Below are positions 27,323-35,766 of a stretch of 64,000 bases of DNA, in pieces. How positions within the stretch are numbered: the first letter of the stretch is position 1; each line of letters opens with the position of its first letter. The stretch covers positions 62,001 through 126,000 of the forward strand of contig CAVQWE010000012.1 of assembly GCA_963717385.1 (NCBI GenBank). The letters are read 5' to 3'. A program made the position numbers and the translations under genes. The notes beneath the pieces were generated by a model. It was not told the DNA's origin. It searched no databases and saw only the letters and a program-made list of their open reading frames with translations. The stretch comes from Sva-07 sp963717385 (GTDB lineage Bacteria; Actinomycetota; Acidimicrobiia; Acidimicrobiales; Ilumatobacteraceae).

Positions 27323-28404
27323 GTCGGGTCGGCGGGTCGGATCTGGTCGGCAAGGATGCGTTCGCGGACGGCCATGGGGGCGAACGACGACATCATGGCG
27401 TTGACGGCCAGCTGCTCCATCTCGGCGGGGGTGAGCTCGTGGGCCGTCGCTACGGCGTGCAGTTCGGTGGACGGCATCACGTTGCTCATGAGGCGGTTGT
27501 CGGTGTTGTAGCCGACATTGAAGCCAGCGCGCAGGAACGGCCCGATCGGATGCTCGGCCACGCTGGGCACGGCCCCGATCTGCACGTTGCACGTCGGCGC
27601 CATCTCGAGGTGGATCTGGTGGTCGAGTACGTACTGGGCGAGCGGTCCGAGCACCAGTTCGTCGCCGGCGTACGACGGGTCGGTGAGGCTGGTGTCGGAG
27701 CGCAGCCGAACGCCGTGGCCGATCCGGTGAGCGCCGTGGGCGAGGGCGTCGGAGATCAGTTCGAGGTCGGGTGGCTCGCTGGCATGGATGGTGATGTTGA
27801 GCAACGCCGACCGGGCGAACGCGAGCGCGTCGGCGTGCAGCGACGGCGCGAAGCCGGTCTCGGCGCCGGCGAGGTCGAACGCCACCACCTTGTCGTCCCA
27901 CGCCCGCAGCCGGTCGACGAGCCGTGCGATCTCGACCGAGCGGTGCTCGGTGCGCATCGCACAACAGATTCCGTTCACGGTGATCGTGGATCCGCTCTCG
28001 GCAGCGGTCGCCTCGCCACGGCGAAACCCTGATGTCGCCGCCTCGACGATTGCTTCCAGGGCCAGCCCCTGTTGCTGGTGCAGCTCGGGGGCGAATCGGA
28101 TTTCGGCGTACACCACGCCGTCGGCGGCGAGGTCGACGACCGCTTCGTGGGCGACTCGTTCGATCTGGTCTGCGGTCTGCATGAGCGCCAAGGTGTGTTC
28201 GAACGTGGCGAGGTACTGCAGCAGGTCGCCGGTCTCGGCCCCCCGAGTGAACCACGCCTGCAACCGATCGGGGTCGGTGTCGGGCAGTGCCCATCCGATG
28301 TCGTCGGCGAGTTCGAGGATGGTCGCCACTCGCAGACCCCCGTCGAGATGGTCGTGGAGCAGCACCTTCGGGAAGCGCGCGGCCTCGGCGAGGGAGATCG
28401 GCAT
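27319..28404 (-). CDS. Adenosine deaminase (copy 2, diverged)
   Basis: The 361-residue protein has HDHLDGG (His17, His19), VVYAEIRFAPE, GHGVRLRSD and NTDNRLMS, so the zinc site is intact. The catalytic loop reads IHASEPP instead of HAGE, keeping the Glu but not the Gly, and the insert after residue 125 (TAAESGSTITVNG) differs from copy 1. It is encoded 19 bases after the second permease of the nucleoside ABC transporter, so it probably deaminates what the transporter imports, perhaps with changed specificity. Confidence 0.88.
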   Translation of the reverse strand: MPISLAEAARFPKVLLHDHLDGGLRVATILELADDIGWALPDTDPDRLQAWFTRGAETGDLLQYLATFEHTLALMQTADQIERVAHEAVVDLAADGVVYAEIRFAPELHQQQGLALEAIVEAATSGFRRGEATAAESGSTITVNGICCAMRTEHRSVEIARLVDRLRAWDDKVVAFDLAGAETGFAPSLHADALAFARSALLNITIHASEPPDLELISDALAHGAHRIGHGVRLRSDTSLTDPSYAGDELVLGPLAQYVLDHQIHLEMAPTCNVQIGAVPSVAEHPIGPFLRAGFNVGYNTDNRLMSNVMPSTELHAVATAHELTPAEMEQLAVNAMMSSFAPMAVRERILADQIRPADPT

Positions 28405-28423
28405 GAGCGGGGGCGCGCTCGTC

Positions 28424-29713
28424 CTATTGCATCCCCTTGAACCAGGGGATGCCTTCCTCGGCCGGCGGTCTCAGGCGTTGTGCCCCAACCGAGACGGCGA
28501 TCAGCGTCACGACGTAGGGCGTCACGAACACCAACTGATTGTTGGGCTCCTTGACGGCGAAGTATGCCCAGAAGGTGACCGCCGCGAAGGCGAGCACGGT
28601 GCCGGTTCCGGCGAGCGACTTGCGCCAGCCCATGTAGATCGCCGTGAGCGTGAGTCCGATTGCGGCGGCGAGGAACAGGGCATTGACGAGGTCTGCCGGA
28701 TTGGTCCGCAGGGTGATGCCCTGCGCATAGCCGAACAGGCCGGCACCGGCGGCGGTTCCTGCTGGCATCCAGTTGCCGAAGATCATCGTTGCCAGGCCGA
28801 GGAAGCCGCGGCCCGCCACTTGGTTCTCCTGGTAGCGGTTGGCGAACAGCACGAGCACCGCACCACCCATGCCGGCGAGACCACCGGAGATCGCCATGCC
28901 GATGTAGCGCATCTTGTGCACGGACACGCCGAGCGAGGCCGCAGCCGACGGGCGTTCGCCGCTGAAGCGCAGACGCAGACCGAGCGGTGTGTGCCAGAGG
29001 AAGTAGGCCATGCCGAAGAACAGTCCGATGGTCAAGACGACGTCCCAGGTGACCGAGGTGGTCACGCCCTTCATGAATCCGGCCGCATCGGCGACCATGA
29101 ACCAACCGGTGTCCTCGAACCAACCGAGCACGTCGGGTGTCTGCCAGCCGAACAGATCGCCACCTGACAGGAACGGGACCGTGAACGAGCCCATGCTGCC
29201 CGAGTTGCCGGGTGACGAGGTGACCGATCCACCCTGCACGCCGACGAACAGTTCGCTCGCCATGAACCTCGCCACGCCCGGTGCGATCAGGTTGATCGCC
29301 ACGCCGGCAACGATGTGGTTGACGCCGAACGTGGTGGTGGCGACGCTCATCACGAGGCCGCCGAGCATGCCGCCGATGATGCCGCCGAGCAGCGCCATCC
29401 ACGGTCCGTACTCCCATCCCCACCAGCCGGCGAAGATCGTGCCCATCACCATCATGCCGTCGAGGCCGATGTTGATCGTTCCGCTGCGTTCGGCGATGAG
29501 GCCCGAGAGGCCAGCCAGCGCGATCGGTGCTGCAGTTCGTAGTGCGACGCCGAACGTGCCGCTCGACGTGAGGTCGCCGTTGTCCGCGATGATGCGGGCA
29601 CTCGACATGACCGCCACCCCAACCATGACCAGCGCGACGACTCTCCAGCGCGTCGAGGACAGTAGGGGCGGCCGTCCGGACGTGATCGGGGCGGCGTCGA
29701 TGGTGGTGCTCAT
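28424..29713 (-). CDS. Nucleoside-type ABC transporter permease (second)
   Basis: The 429-residue membrane protein has about ten helices and the branched BPD_transp_2 signature IALAGLSGLIAERSGTINIGLDGMM near residues 60-90, as in the YufQ/NupQ/XylH-related permeases of BMP-dependent nucleoside transporters. A central periplasmic insert lies around residues 160-205. Its ATG overlaps the stop of the first permease by four bases (ATGA). It ends shortly before adenosine deaminase copy 2. Confidence 0.9.
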   Translation of the reverse strand: MSTTIDAAPITSGRPPLLSSTRWRVVALVMVGVAVMSSARIIADNGDLTSSGTFGVALRTAAPIALAGLSGLIAERSGTINIGLDGMMVMGTIFAGWWGWEYGPWMALLGGIIGGMLGGLVMSVATTTFGVNHIVAGVAINLIAPGVARFMASELFVGVQGGSVTSSPGNSGSMGSFTVPFLSGGDLFGWQTPDVLGWFEDTGWFMVADAAGFMKGVTTSVTWDVVLTIGLFFGMAYFLWHTPLGLRLRFSGERPSAAASLGVSVHKMRYIGMAISGGLAGMGGAVLVLFANRYQENQVAGRGFLGLATMIFGNWMPAGTAAGAGLFGYAQGITLRTNPADLVNALFLAAAIGLTLTAIYMGWRKSLAGTGTVLAFAAVTFWAYFAVKEPNNQLVFVTPYVVTLIAVSVGAQRLRPPAEEGIPWFKGMQ

Positions 29714-30858
29714 GACGAAGCTCCGATCGTGGCGGGCTCAGTACTGGGTGGTGGAGATCGGTCGTCTCGAGTTGCGGCGGCCGCCGCCTCGGCGGCAGCT
29801 GCGTCGTTGCGTCGCCGCACCACCTCGTAGGCGATCACCGCGGCGAGCAGGAACGACCCCTGCAGGATCTTGCCGATTTCCGGTGGGATGCCCAGCGAGC
29901 CGAGGCGACGCGTGGCGACTTCGATGGTCGCCCACACGATGGCGGCCGCGGCGACGCCGACGGGGCTGTTGCGTCCCAGTAGCGCGAGTCCGAGGCCCGT
30001 GAAGCCGAGCGTGACCGGGAACGCGTCACCGTACTTCAAGAAGTTGGGGTCGGCGAGCAGGAACGGCAGCCCGATCATCCCGGCGACGGCGCCGGACATG
30101 AACAGGGTGATCAGCACCATGCGCTTCGGGTTGACGCCGGCCGACTGGGCGGCGTCGGCGTTCATGCCCGACAGCTTGAGTTCGTAGCCGAAGAGACTCC
30201 GGTTGAGCAGCACGTAGTAGGCAATGCCGAGCAGGATGGCGACCGGCAGGAAGCCGAGCAGGTCGACTCGGTCGCCGAAGTTGAATCCGAAGAACTCGAA
30301 GATCGGGTCGAGCGCCGGCAGTTGCGCCGAATCCGGCATCACCTTGGTCTGGGCGACGAGACCGCCGTTCTCGGAGTCGCGGAAGTACTCCGACAGCAGG
30401 AATGCGCTCAGACCGATGCCGATGTAGTTGAGCATGATGGTCGACACCACGACGTTGACGTTGCGGGTGACGTTGAGAATGCCGGCGATCAGCGCCCACG
30501 ACCCGCCGACGGTCATCGCGACCACGAAGACGAACGGCACGTGGAGCAGCGGCGGCAAGCTGACCTCGGCGCCGGCCCAACCGGCGACCAGTGCCGCCAG
30601 GATGTACTGGCCGTTCGAGCCGATGTTGAACAGGTTCATCTTGAACCCGATCGCCACGGCGACGCCGGAGATGTAGAGCGGTACCGCCGTGTTGATGATG
30701 TCGACGACCGCCGCTGTCGAGTCGATCGTCTTCCACATCTCGACGAAGGCCTCGACCGGGTTGTTGCCCGAGATCAGCAATGCGATCGACGAGATCAGGA
30801 TCGCTGCCACTGCCGCTACGAGGGGAGCGAGCGAGGCTCGCCAGATCCGTTCGAACAT
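29710..30858 (-). CDS. Nucleoside-type ABC transporter permease (first)
   Basis: The 382-residue membrane protein carries VPLYISGVAVAIGFKMNLFN and IGSNGQYILAALVAGW, the BPD_transp_2 signature of YufP/NupP-like permeases, followed by NVVVSTIMLNYIGIGLSAFL. It forms the heterodimeric channel with the next permease. The start overlaps the ATPase stop by one base (TGATG). A Glu/Ala-rich C-terminal tail is likely cytoplasmic. Confidence 0.9.
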   Translation of the reverse strand: MFERIWRASLAPLVAAVAAILISSIALLISGNNPVEAFVEMWKTIDSTAAVVDIINTAVPLYISGVAVAIGFKMNLFNIGSNGQYILAALVAGWAGAEVSLPPLLHVPFVFVVAMTVGGSWALIAGILNVTRNVNVVVSTIMLNYIGIGLSAFLLSEYFRDSENGGLVAQTKVMPDSAQLPALDPIFEFFGFNFGDRVDLLGFLPVAILLGIAYYVLLNRSLFGYELKLSGMNADAAQSAGVNPKRMVLITLFMSGAVAGMIGLPFLLADPNFLKYGDAFPVTLGFTGLGLALLGRNSPVGVAAAAIVWATIEVATRRLGSLGIPPEIGKILQGSFLLAAVIAYEVVRRRNDAAAAEAAAAATRDDRSPPPSTEPATIGASS

Positions 30859-32426
30859 CAGTGGGCTCCCGTCTTCGCGCCGGTCATGTACGACCCCAAC
30901 TCTGCAGGAGTCACCGTGCTCGGGTCGACCTCGGCGACGATCTCACCGCGCAGCATCACGAGCAATCGGTCCGAGAGCCCGATGAGCTCTTCGAGGTCGG
31001 CCGACACGAGGATGGTCCCGAGGCCGGCGGCACGGGCGTCACGCAGGATGTCCCAGATCACCGATTGGGCGCCGACGTCGACACCGCGGGTCGGATGTGC
31101 GGCCACCAGCACCTTGGGCTCGGCGGTCATCTCGCGGCCGACGACGAGCTTCTGCTGGTTGCCGCCCGACAGGGTGAAGGCGGGGACGTTGATACTGGGT
31201 GTGCGCACGTCGAACTCCTCGACGATCACGTCGGTGCGCGCCTTCGTGCCGCCGATGTCGAGCCACGGTCCCTTGGCGAACGGCGGGCGATGGTGGTGGC
31301 CGAGCGCAGCGTTCTCCCAGAGCGTGAAGCCGAGTACGAGGCCGTCCTTCTGGCGGTCCTCGGAGATGTAGCCGATGCCAGCGTCGCGCCGCTCCCGTGT
31401 CGACAGTTTCCCGATGTCGTCGCCGTCGAGGAGCACGGTCCCGGTCGACGGCAGCAGGCCGACGAGTGTGCGGACGAGTTCGCTCTGACCATTGCCCTCC
31501 ACGCCGGCGATACCGACGATCTCCCCGCGGTGCACGGTGAACGACACGTCGTGGACCGGATCGCGACCCCCGCCGTCGCCGGCCGGCTTCACCGTGAGGT
31601 GCGAGAGTTCGAGCACCGGCTGGTCGGTCACCGTGCTCTCGCGGGTCTCGGGCGTCGGGAGCTCGCTGCCGACCATCATCTCCGCGAGCTCGCGCGAGGT
31701 GACGATGCTCGGATCGGGGACTTCGCCGACCGTCTTGCCCTGGCGGATCACCGTGATGGCGTCGGCGTGCTTGAGTACCTCGTCGAGCTTGTGCGAGATG
31801 AAGATGATGGTGGCGCCCTGCGCGGTCAGCTCTCGCAGCGAGGCGAAGAGCGCGTCGACTTCCTGGGGGACGAGCACGGCGGTCGGCTCGTCGAGGATCA
31901 GGATCTTGGCGCCGCGATAGAGCACCTTCAGGATCTCGACGCGCTGCTTGTCGCCGACGCCGAGATCGGAGATCAAGGTGTCGGGGTCGACCTCGAGGCC
32001 GTAGCGCTCGCCGAGGTCGCGGATGCGGGTGCGGGCTTCGGTGGCATTCAACGAGACCTTGGTGCCCGGTTCCTGGCCGAGCACGATGTTCTCCCACACG
32101 CTGAGGTTGGCGGCCAGCATGAAGGCCTGGAACACCATGCCGATGCCGTCGGCGATCGCGTCCTTCGGCGACGAGAACACGCGTTGTTCGCCGTTGACCT
32201 CGATGGTGCCCTCGTTCGGTTCGTGCGCGCCGTACAGCGTCTTCATCAGCGTCGACTTGCCGGCGCCGTTCTCCCCGACGATCGCGTGGACCGAACCCTG
32301 ACGCACCGTGAGGTTCACGCCGTCGTTGGCGACGACCCCGGGGAAGCGCTTGACGATGTCGGTCAGGCGAATGGCGATCGGGGTAGTCGTCGTGTCGATC
32401 GTGGCCCCGCCCGTGTCGCTCATCAT
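30858..32426 (-). CDS. Nucleoside-type ABC transporter ATP-binding protein (two ABC domains)
   Basis: The 522-residue duplicated ATPase has Walker A GENGAGKST (residues 51-59), a signature GVGDKQRVEIL and Walker B ILILDEPTAVL in the first half. The second half has the degenerate GVEGNGQSEL, LSGGNQQKLVVGRE and VLVAAHPTRG, where the Walker B acidic pair is replaced. This asymmetry is usual for the YufO/NupO/RbsA group. Two Met codons start the protein; 32426 or 32423 are equivalent choices. It lies 180 bases after the BMP gene across two strong hairpins. Confidence 0.92.
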   Translation of the reverse strand: MMSDTGGATIDTTTTPIAIRLTDIVKRFPGVVANDGVNLTVRQGSVHAIVGENGAGKSTLMKTLYGAHEPNEGTIEVNGEQRVFSSPKDAIADGIGMVFQAFMLAANLSVWENIVLGQEPGTKVSLNATEARTRIRDLGERYGLEVDPDTLISDLGVGDKQRVEILKVLYRGAKILILDEPTAVLVPQEVDALFASLRELTAQGATIIFISHKLDEVLKHADAITVIRQGKTVGEVPDPSIVTSRELAEMMVGSELPTPETRESTVTDQPVLELSHLTVKPAGDGGGRDPVHDVSFTVHRGEIVGIAGVEGNGQSELVRTLVGLLPSTGTVLLDGDDIGKLSTRERRDAGIGYISEDRQKDGLVLGFTLWENAALGHHHRPPFAKGPWLDIGGTKARTDVIVEEFDVRTPSINVPAFTLSGGNQQKLVVGREMTAEPKVLVAAHPTRGVDVGAQSVIWDILRDARAAGLGTILVSADLEELIGLSDRLLVMLRGEIVAEVDPSTVTPAELGSYMTGAKTGAH

Positions 32427-32519
32427 CTGTTTTCTAGCCGATCCGGAACTGTTGCGAGGAAGAACCGTCGCAAGATCGGGTCGATGGTCCCGATTCGCGA
32501 CACGCTGCTCCGGACGCGA

Positions 32520-32592
32520 CGATGCCCGCCCAGCCGGGGCTGGACGGGCATCGTTCGACGAGTCGGCAGCGCATCGATCGATGCGCTGCCGA
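32520..32592. promoter_or_regulatory. Two tandem hairpins between the BMP gene and its ABC ATPase gene
   Basis: The first has arms CGATGCCCGCCCAGCC (32520-32535) and GGCTGGACGGGCATCG (32538-32553), pairing with one mismatch. The second is a perfect 30-bp palindrome, TCGGCAGCGCATCG (32563-32576), AT, CGATGCGCTGCCGA (32579-32592). They follow the BMP stop on the minus strand. Such structures commonly protect the 3' end of the binding-protein transcript or partly terminate it, giving more binding protein than transporter. No T tract is seen. Confidence 0.6.
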
Positions 32593-32606
32593 AGGTTCAG
32601 CCGGGC

Positions 32607-33699
32607 TCAGGGAGCTGCCGGCACCTCGATCTCGCCCGCTGCGATCTGCGCAGCGAAGTCGTCGAGTTGGTCGGCGATGTCGTCGACGAAGCCACCCGAC
32701 GTCGAGTAACCAACGCCGTCGGAGGCCACGTCGAACACCGTCACGCCACCGGCGAACGAGCCGTCGGTGAATGCCTGGATCGTGTTGAACGTCGCGACGT
32801 CGACCCGCTTCAGCATCGAGGTGAGGATGTACGGCTGCAGCTCCGGCGACACCAGGTTGTACTGGTCGGAGTCGACACCGATCGCCCACACGTCGCCCGG
32901 CGCGCCGGCTTCCGCGGCGGCCTCGAAGGCACCGAGGCCCGAGCTACCAGCTGCCGAGTAGACGATGTCTGCGCCGGCTTCGTACTGGGCTGCGGCGATC
33001 TCCTTGCCACGGGCCGGGTCGTTGAAGCCACCGAAGTCCGGCGGCTGGGTGATGTAGTTCACCAACACCTCGACGTCGGGATTGACGGCTGCCACACCGG
33101 CTTCGAAGCCGGCCTGGAACTTCTGGATGAGGTCGTTCTCGACGCCACCGATGAAGCCGACGGTGCCGGTCTGGGTCTTGAGCGCAGCGGCTGCACCGAC
33201 GAGGAACGAACCCTGCTCTTCGGCGAAGACGAGCGACGCCACGTTCGGCAGGTCGACGACGGAGTCGATGATGGCGAAGCTGGTGTCGGGATCGGCACGC
33301 AGCGACGGTGGTCATCGCGTCGCCGAACAGGAAGCCGACACCGATCACGAGGCCGGCTCCTTCGTCGACGAGGCCCTGCACGCGCTCGGCACGGTCGCCG
33401 TCGCCTGTCGGGGTCGACTCGAGCCCGGTGACACCGAGGTCGGCAATGGCTTGGTCGAGGCCGGCGCCGGCGGCGTCGTTGAACGAACGGTCGCCACGGC
33501 CGGTGATGTCATAGACCACGCCGACGGTCGCGCCGTCGCCGGTCGCAGGCGCATCGGTGCCGGTGGCGCTGTCGGTGGGTGCTTCGGTGGCGTCCGGCGC
33601 GTCGGTCGACGCACTTCCGGAGTCGTCATCGCTGCCGCAGGCTGCCAGGCCGAGTGCGGCGATGACGCCGACGGCGAGCAGCTTCTTGCTCTTGATCAT
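32607..33699 (-). CDS. BMP family lipoprotein, nucleoside ABC transporter substrate-binding protein (frameshifted)
   Basis: ATG 33699 is preceded by AAGGGGAGA. The signal peptide ends in the lipobox LAAC (MIKSKKLLAVGVIAALGLAAC). After an Asp/Thr linker the BMP (PnrA-like) fold starts: VGVVYDITGRGDRSFNDAAG, VQGLVDEGAGLVIGVGFLFG. A one-base shift near 33300 leads to SLVFAEEQGSFLVGAAAALK, TVGFIGGVENDLIQKFQAGF, ADIVYSAAGSSGLG and AIGVDSDQYN. This family binds purine nucleosides in characterised cases. It heads the operon with ATPase, permeases and adenosine deaminase. Confidence 0.9.
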
Positions 33700-33714
33700 G
33701 TTCTCCCCTTCAGG

Positions 33715-33733
33715 ATGAAATGGTTTGTTTCAT
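33715..33733. promoter_or_regulatory. Inverted repeat upstream of the BMP gene, candidate operator
   Basis: ATGAAA (33715-33720) and TTTCAT (33728-33733) flank TGGTTTG. The element is an AT-rich island in GC-rich DNA, 16-34 bases before the BMP start codon and inside the 194-base gap to the divergent SGNH gene. It would suit a dimeric repressor at the promoter of the nucleoside operon. The regulator is not in the window. Confidence 0.35.
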
Positions 33734-33893
33734 GAGGCGAGTGGACGCTGATGCGGCACTCGTGTTCACGTCTCTACAAGCTACCCGCTGGTAAGGGGCC
33801 TCTGGCACCAACGCAGGCGAGCGGTCATCGAGCGTTCACAGAGGCAGGGACTGCCACCCTCGTCGGCTGCATGCCGCGTAACCTGGGAGTTCC

Positions 33894-34856
33894 GTGTCTG
33901 CAGTGTCCTCGTCCCGTCGCCGTCGCAGCAATCGGCGTTACGCCGTGCGCCGGCTCGGCGCGCTCGTGATCGTGTTGCTCGTCGGGTTCGGTCTGTTCCG
34001 AGGGGTCGGTGCGCTGCTCTCCGGCGGTGGTGACGGTGTCGCCGACGCCGACGGGACGGTCGCCACCGGCGATGCCGTGACGGTCGGCAGCTCGATCGTC
34101 GTCGACGGCGCGGCGGAACCGGACGACGCGCCCGAGCCCGTCGACACCCAGCCGATCGACACCGAGCCGGTCAACACCGGCCCAGCGAGTGCCGCCGATC
34201 CGGCGACGGTCTTCATCGTCGGCGACAGCGACGCCGGCACGTTCGGGCCGTACCTGCAGACGTTGCTCGACGGCACCGGCATCGTCGAGACCCAACTCGA
34301 CTACAAGGTGTCGTCCGGCCTGGCCCGACCCGACTTCTTCGACTGGCCCGCCGAGATCGACCGCAAACTGCCCGAGGTCAATCCCGACATCGTGGTGGCG
34401 ACCTTCGGCGGCAACGATGCACAGGGTCTGTCGGTCGAGAGCGGAGAGTTCATCATCGGCGATCCGGTCGCCAACGAAGCTGAATGGGCCGAGGAGTACC
34501 AGCAGCGCGTCGGCGCGGTGATGGACCAGTTGATGGAGGGTGGCCGCACGCTGATCTGGGTGGGGATCCCGAACGACGACAATCCGGAGGTGACGGCGCG
34601 CATGGCGATCCAGGACCAGGCGGCCAAGGCCGCAGCAGCCGAGCGTCCTGAGGTGATCTTCATCGACACGTGGACGCGGTTCTCGGGGCGTGACGGCGGC
34701 TGGGCCGAATTCGTGATCGACCCGCGCGACGGCGAGGGCAAGGACGTGCGTGCCGACGACGGATTCCACCTCAACACCACCGGCGCCGAGATCCTCGCCA
34801 TCGACATCGCCCAAGCGGTACGCGACACCCTGCGCTCGCAAGGCGCCTCGATCTGA
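33894..34856 (+). CDS. SGNH/GDSL hydrolase family membrane-anchored protein (DUF459-like)
   Basis: The 320-residue product has a basic N-terminus (SSRRRRSNRRYAVRR), one membrane helix (about residues 21-42), an acidic Pro/Thr linker and an extracytoplasmic SGNH fold. Block I is FIVGDSDAGTFG (nucleophile Ser), block III FGGNDAQGL, and block V DGFHLN with the catalytic Asp/His pair. DUF459 proteins are thought to act on cell envelope glycans or acyl groups. It starts at GTG 33894. Confidence 0.8.
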   Translation: MSAVSSSRRRRSNRRYAVRRLGALVIVLLVGFGLFRGVGALLSGGGDGVADADGTVATGDAVTVGSSIVVDGAAEPDDAPEPVDTQPIDTEPVNTGPASAADPATVFIVGDSDAGTFGPYLQTLLDGTGIVETQLDYKVSSGLARPDFFDWPAEIDRKLPEVNPDIVVATFGGNDAQGLSVESGEFIIGDPVANEAEWAEEYQQRVGAVMDQLMEGGRTLIWVGIPNDDNPEVTARMAIQDQAAKAAAAERPEVIFIDTWTRFSGRDGGWAEFVIDPRDGEGKDVRADDGFHLNTTGAEILAIDIAQAVRDTLRSQGASI

Positions 34857-34887
34857 TCACACCAGGGGTCAGACCCCAGGCGTGATC
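34855..34887. repeat. 33-bp palindrome with GTCAGAC core between convergent genes
   Basis: GATCACACCAGGGGTC (34855-34870), A, and GACCCCAGGCGTGATC (34872-34887) pair with two mismatches. The left arm overlaps the stop codon of the SGNH gene and the right arm ends two bases before the stop of the convergent enoyl-CoA hydratase gene. The right arm is the exact reverse complement of the left arm of the element at 41964, so the two copies are related and inverted relative to each other. Confidence 0.8.
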
Positions 34888-34888
34888 G

Positions 34889-35674
34889 CTACTGCTGTTG
34901 GCCGCGGGCTTGGATGGCGGCGCGGCGGGTGGCGACGGCGTCGGGGCTGAAGTTCGAGCGCCGCCAGGCCCGGCTGTCGCGTGACTCGATCTCCCAGTGG
35001 TCGTCGTCGGTCGCGATCTGGGCGTAGGTGTCACGGATCTGGCGCACGCCCGGCTGGTCGTTGCCGCTGATGTCGGTTGCCAACTGCCGGGTGAACGGGA
35101 TCAATTCCGCGTGGGGCACGACGTGGTTGACCAACCCGAAGGCGAGCGCCTCGTCGGCGAGCATGAAGTTGCCGGTGAAGCTCATCTCGCGGGCGCGCCG
35201 GACGCCGATCGCCTGGGGGAGCAGGACGGTCAGGCCCCAACCGGGCATCACGCCGACACGTGAGTGGGTGTCACCGAACTTGGCGTGCTCGCTGGCGATC
35301 AGGAAGTCGCAGTTGAGCGCGAGTTCGAGTCCACCGGTGACAGCGACACCGTTGACGGCTCCGATCAGCGGCTTGGTCAGCGTCGGGAACGGGCCGCGCA
35401 CGCCATAGTGGTTGCGGCTCCCGTCGGCGCCCGACCCGCCTGCGAGGTTGCTGCCGTCGGTGCCGAGCTCCTTCAGGTCGAGACCGGCGGTGAACGCCGG
35501 GTCGGCACCGGTCAGGATGATCACGTCGACGTCGTCGTCGCCTTCGGCGTCGAGCAGCCGCTCGGGAATCCGCGCCAGCATCTCGCTCGTCAGGGCATTG
35601 CGCGCCTCCGGGCGATTGAGGGTGATCGTCGCGATCCGGTCCGACACCTCGTACAACACATCGCTCTCAGCCAT
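34889..35674 (-). CDS. Enoyl-CoA hydratase/isomerase family protein
   Basis: The 261-residue crotonase-fold protein has ATITLNRPEARNALTSEM, an oxyanion loop AFTAGLDLKEL, and the central GAVNGVAVTGGLELALNCDF. The two catalytic Glu positions of classical hydratases correspond to HSRVGVMPGWGLTVLLPQ, where the first Glu is replaced by other residues, so the reaction (hydration, isomerisation or another) is uncertain. ATG 35674 (MAESDV) fits the family; the frame is open to 35701. Confidence 0.88.
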   Translation of the reverse strand: MAESDVLYEVSDRIATITLNRPEARNALTSEMLARIPERLLDAEGDDDVDVIILTGADPAFTAGLDLKELGTDGSNLAGGSGADGSRNHYGVRGPFPTLTKPLIGAVNGVAVTGGLELALNCDFLIASEHAKFGDTHSRVGVMPGWGLTVLLPQAIGVRRAREMSFTGNFMLADEALAFGLVNHVVPHAELIPFTRQLATDISGNDQPGVRQIRDTYAQIATDDDHWEIESRDSRAWRRSNFSPDAVATRRAAIQARGQQQ

Positions 35675-35766
35675 CACGCCATCCTCGCACGGTCCCAACA
35701 CCCCGAAACAACCCTGGATCTTGACGCTGAGCGCAACGATCGGGGGCTTTTTCGGGGGAGGCGTGA

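Noticed and set aside
30780..33431. Open frame of 883 codons on the plus strand
   Set aside because: It is antisense to the ABC ATPase, permease and BMP genes, which have clear motifs; long antisense frames are expected from GC-rich third positions.
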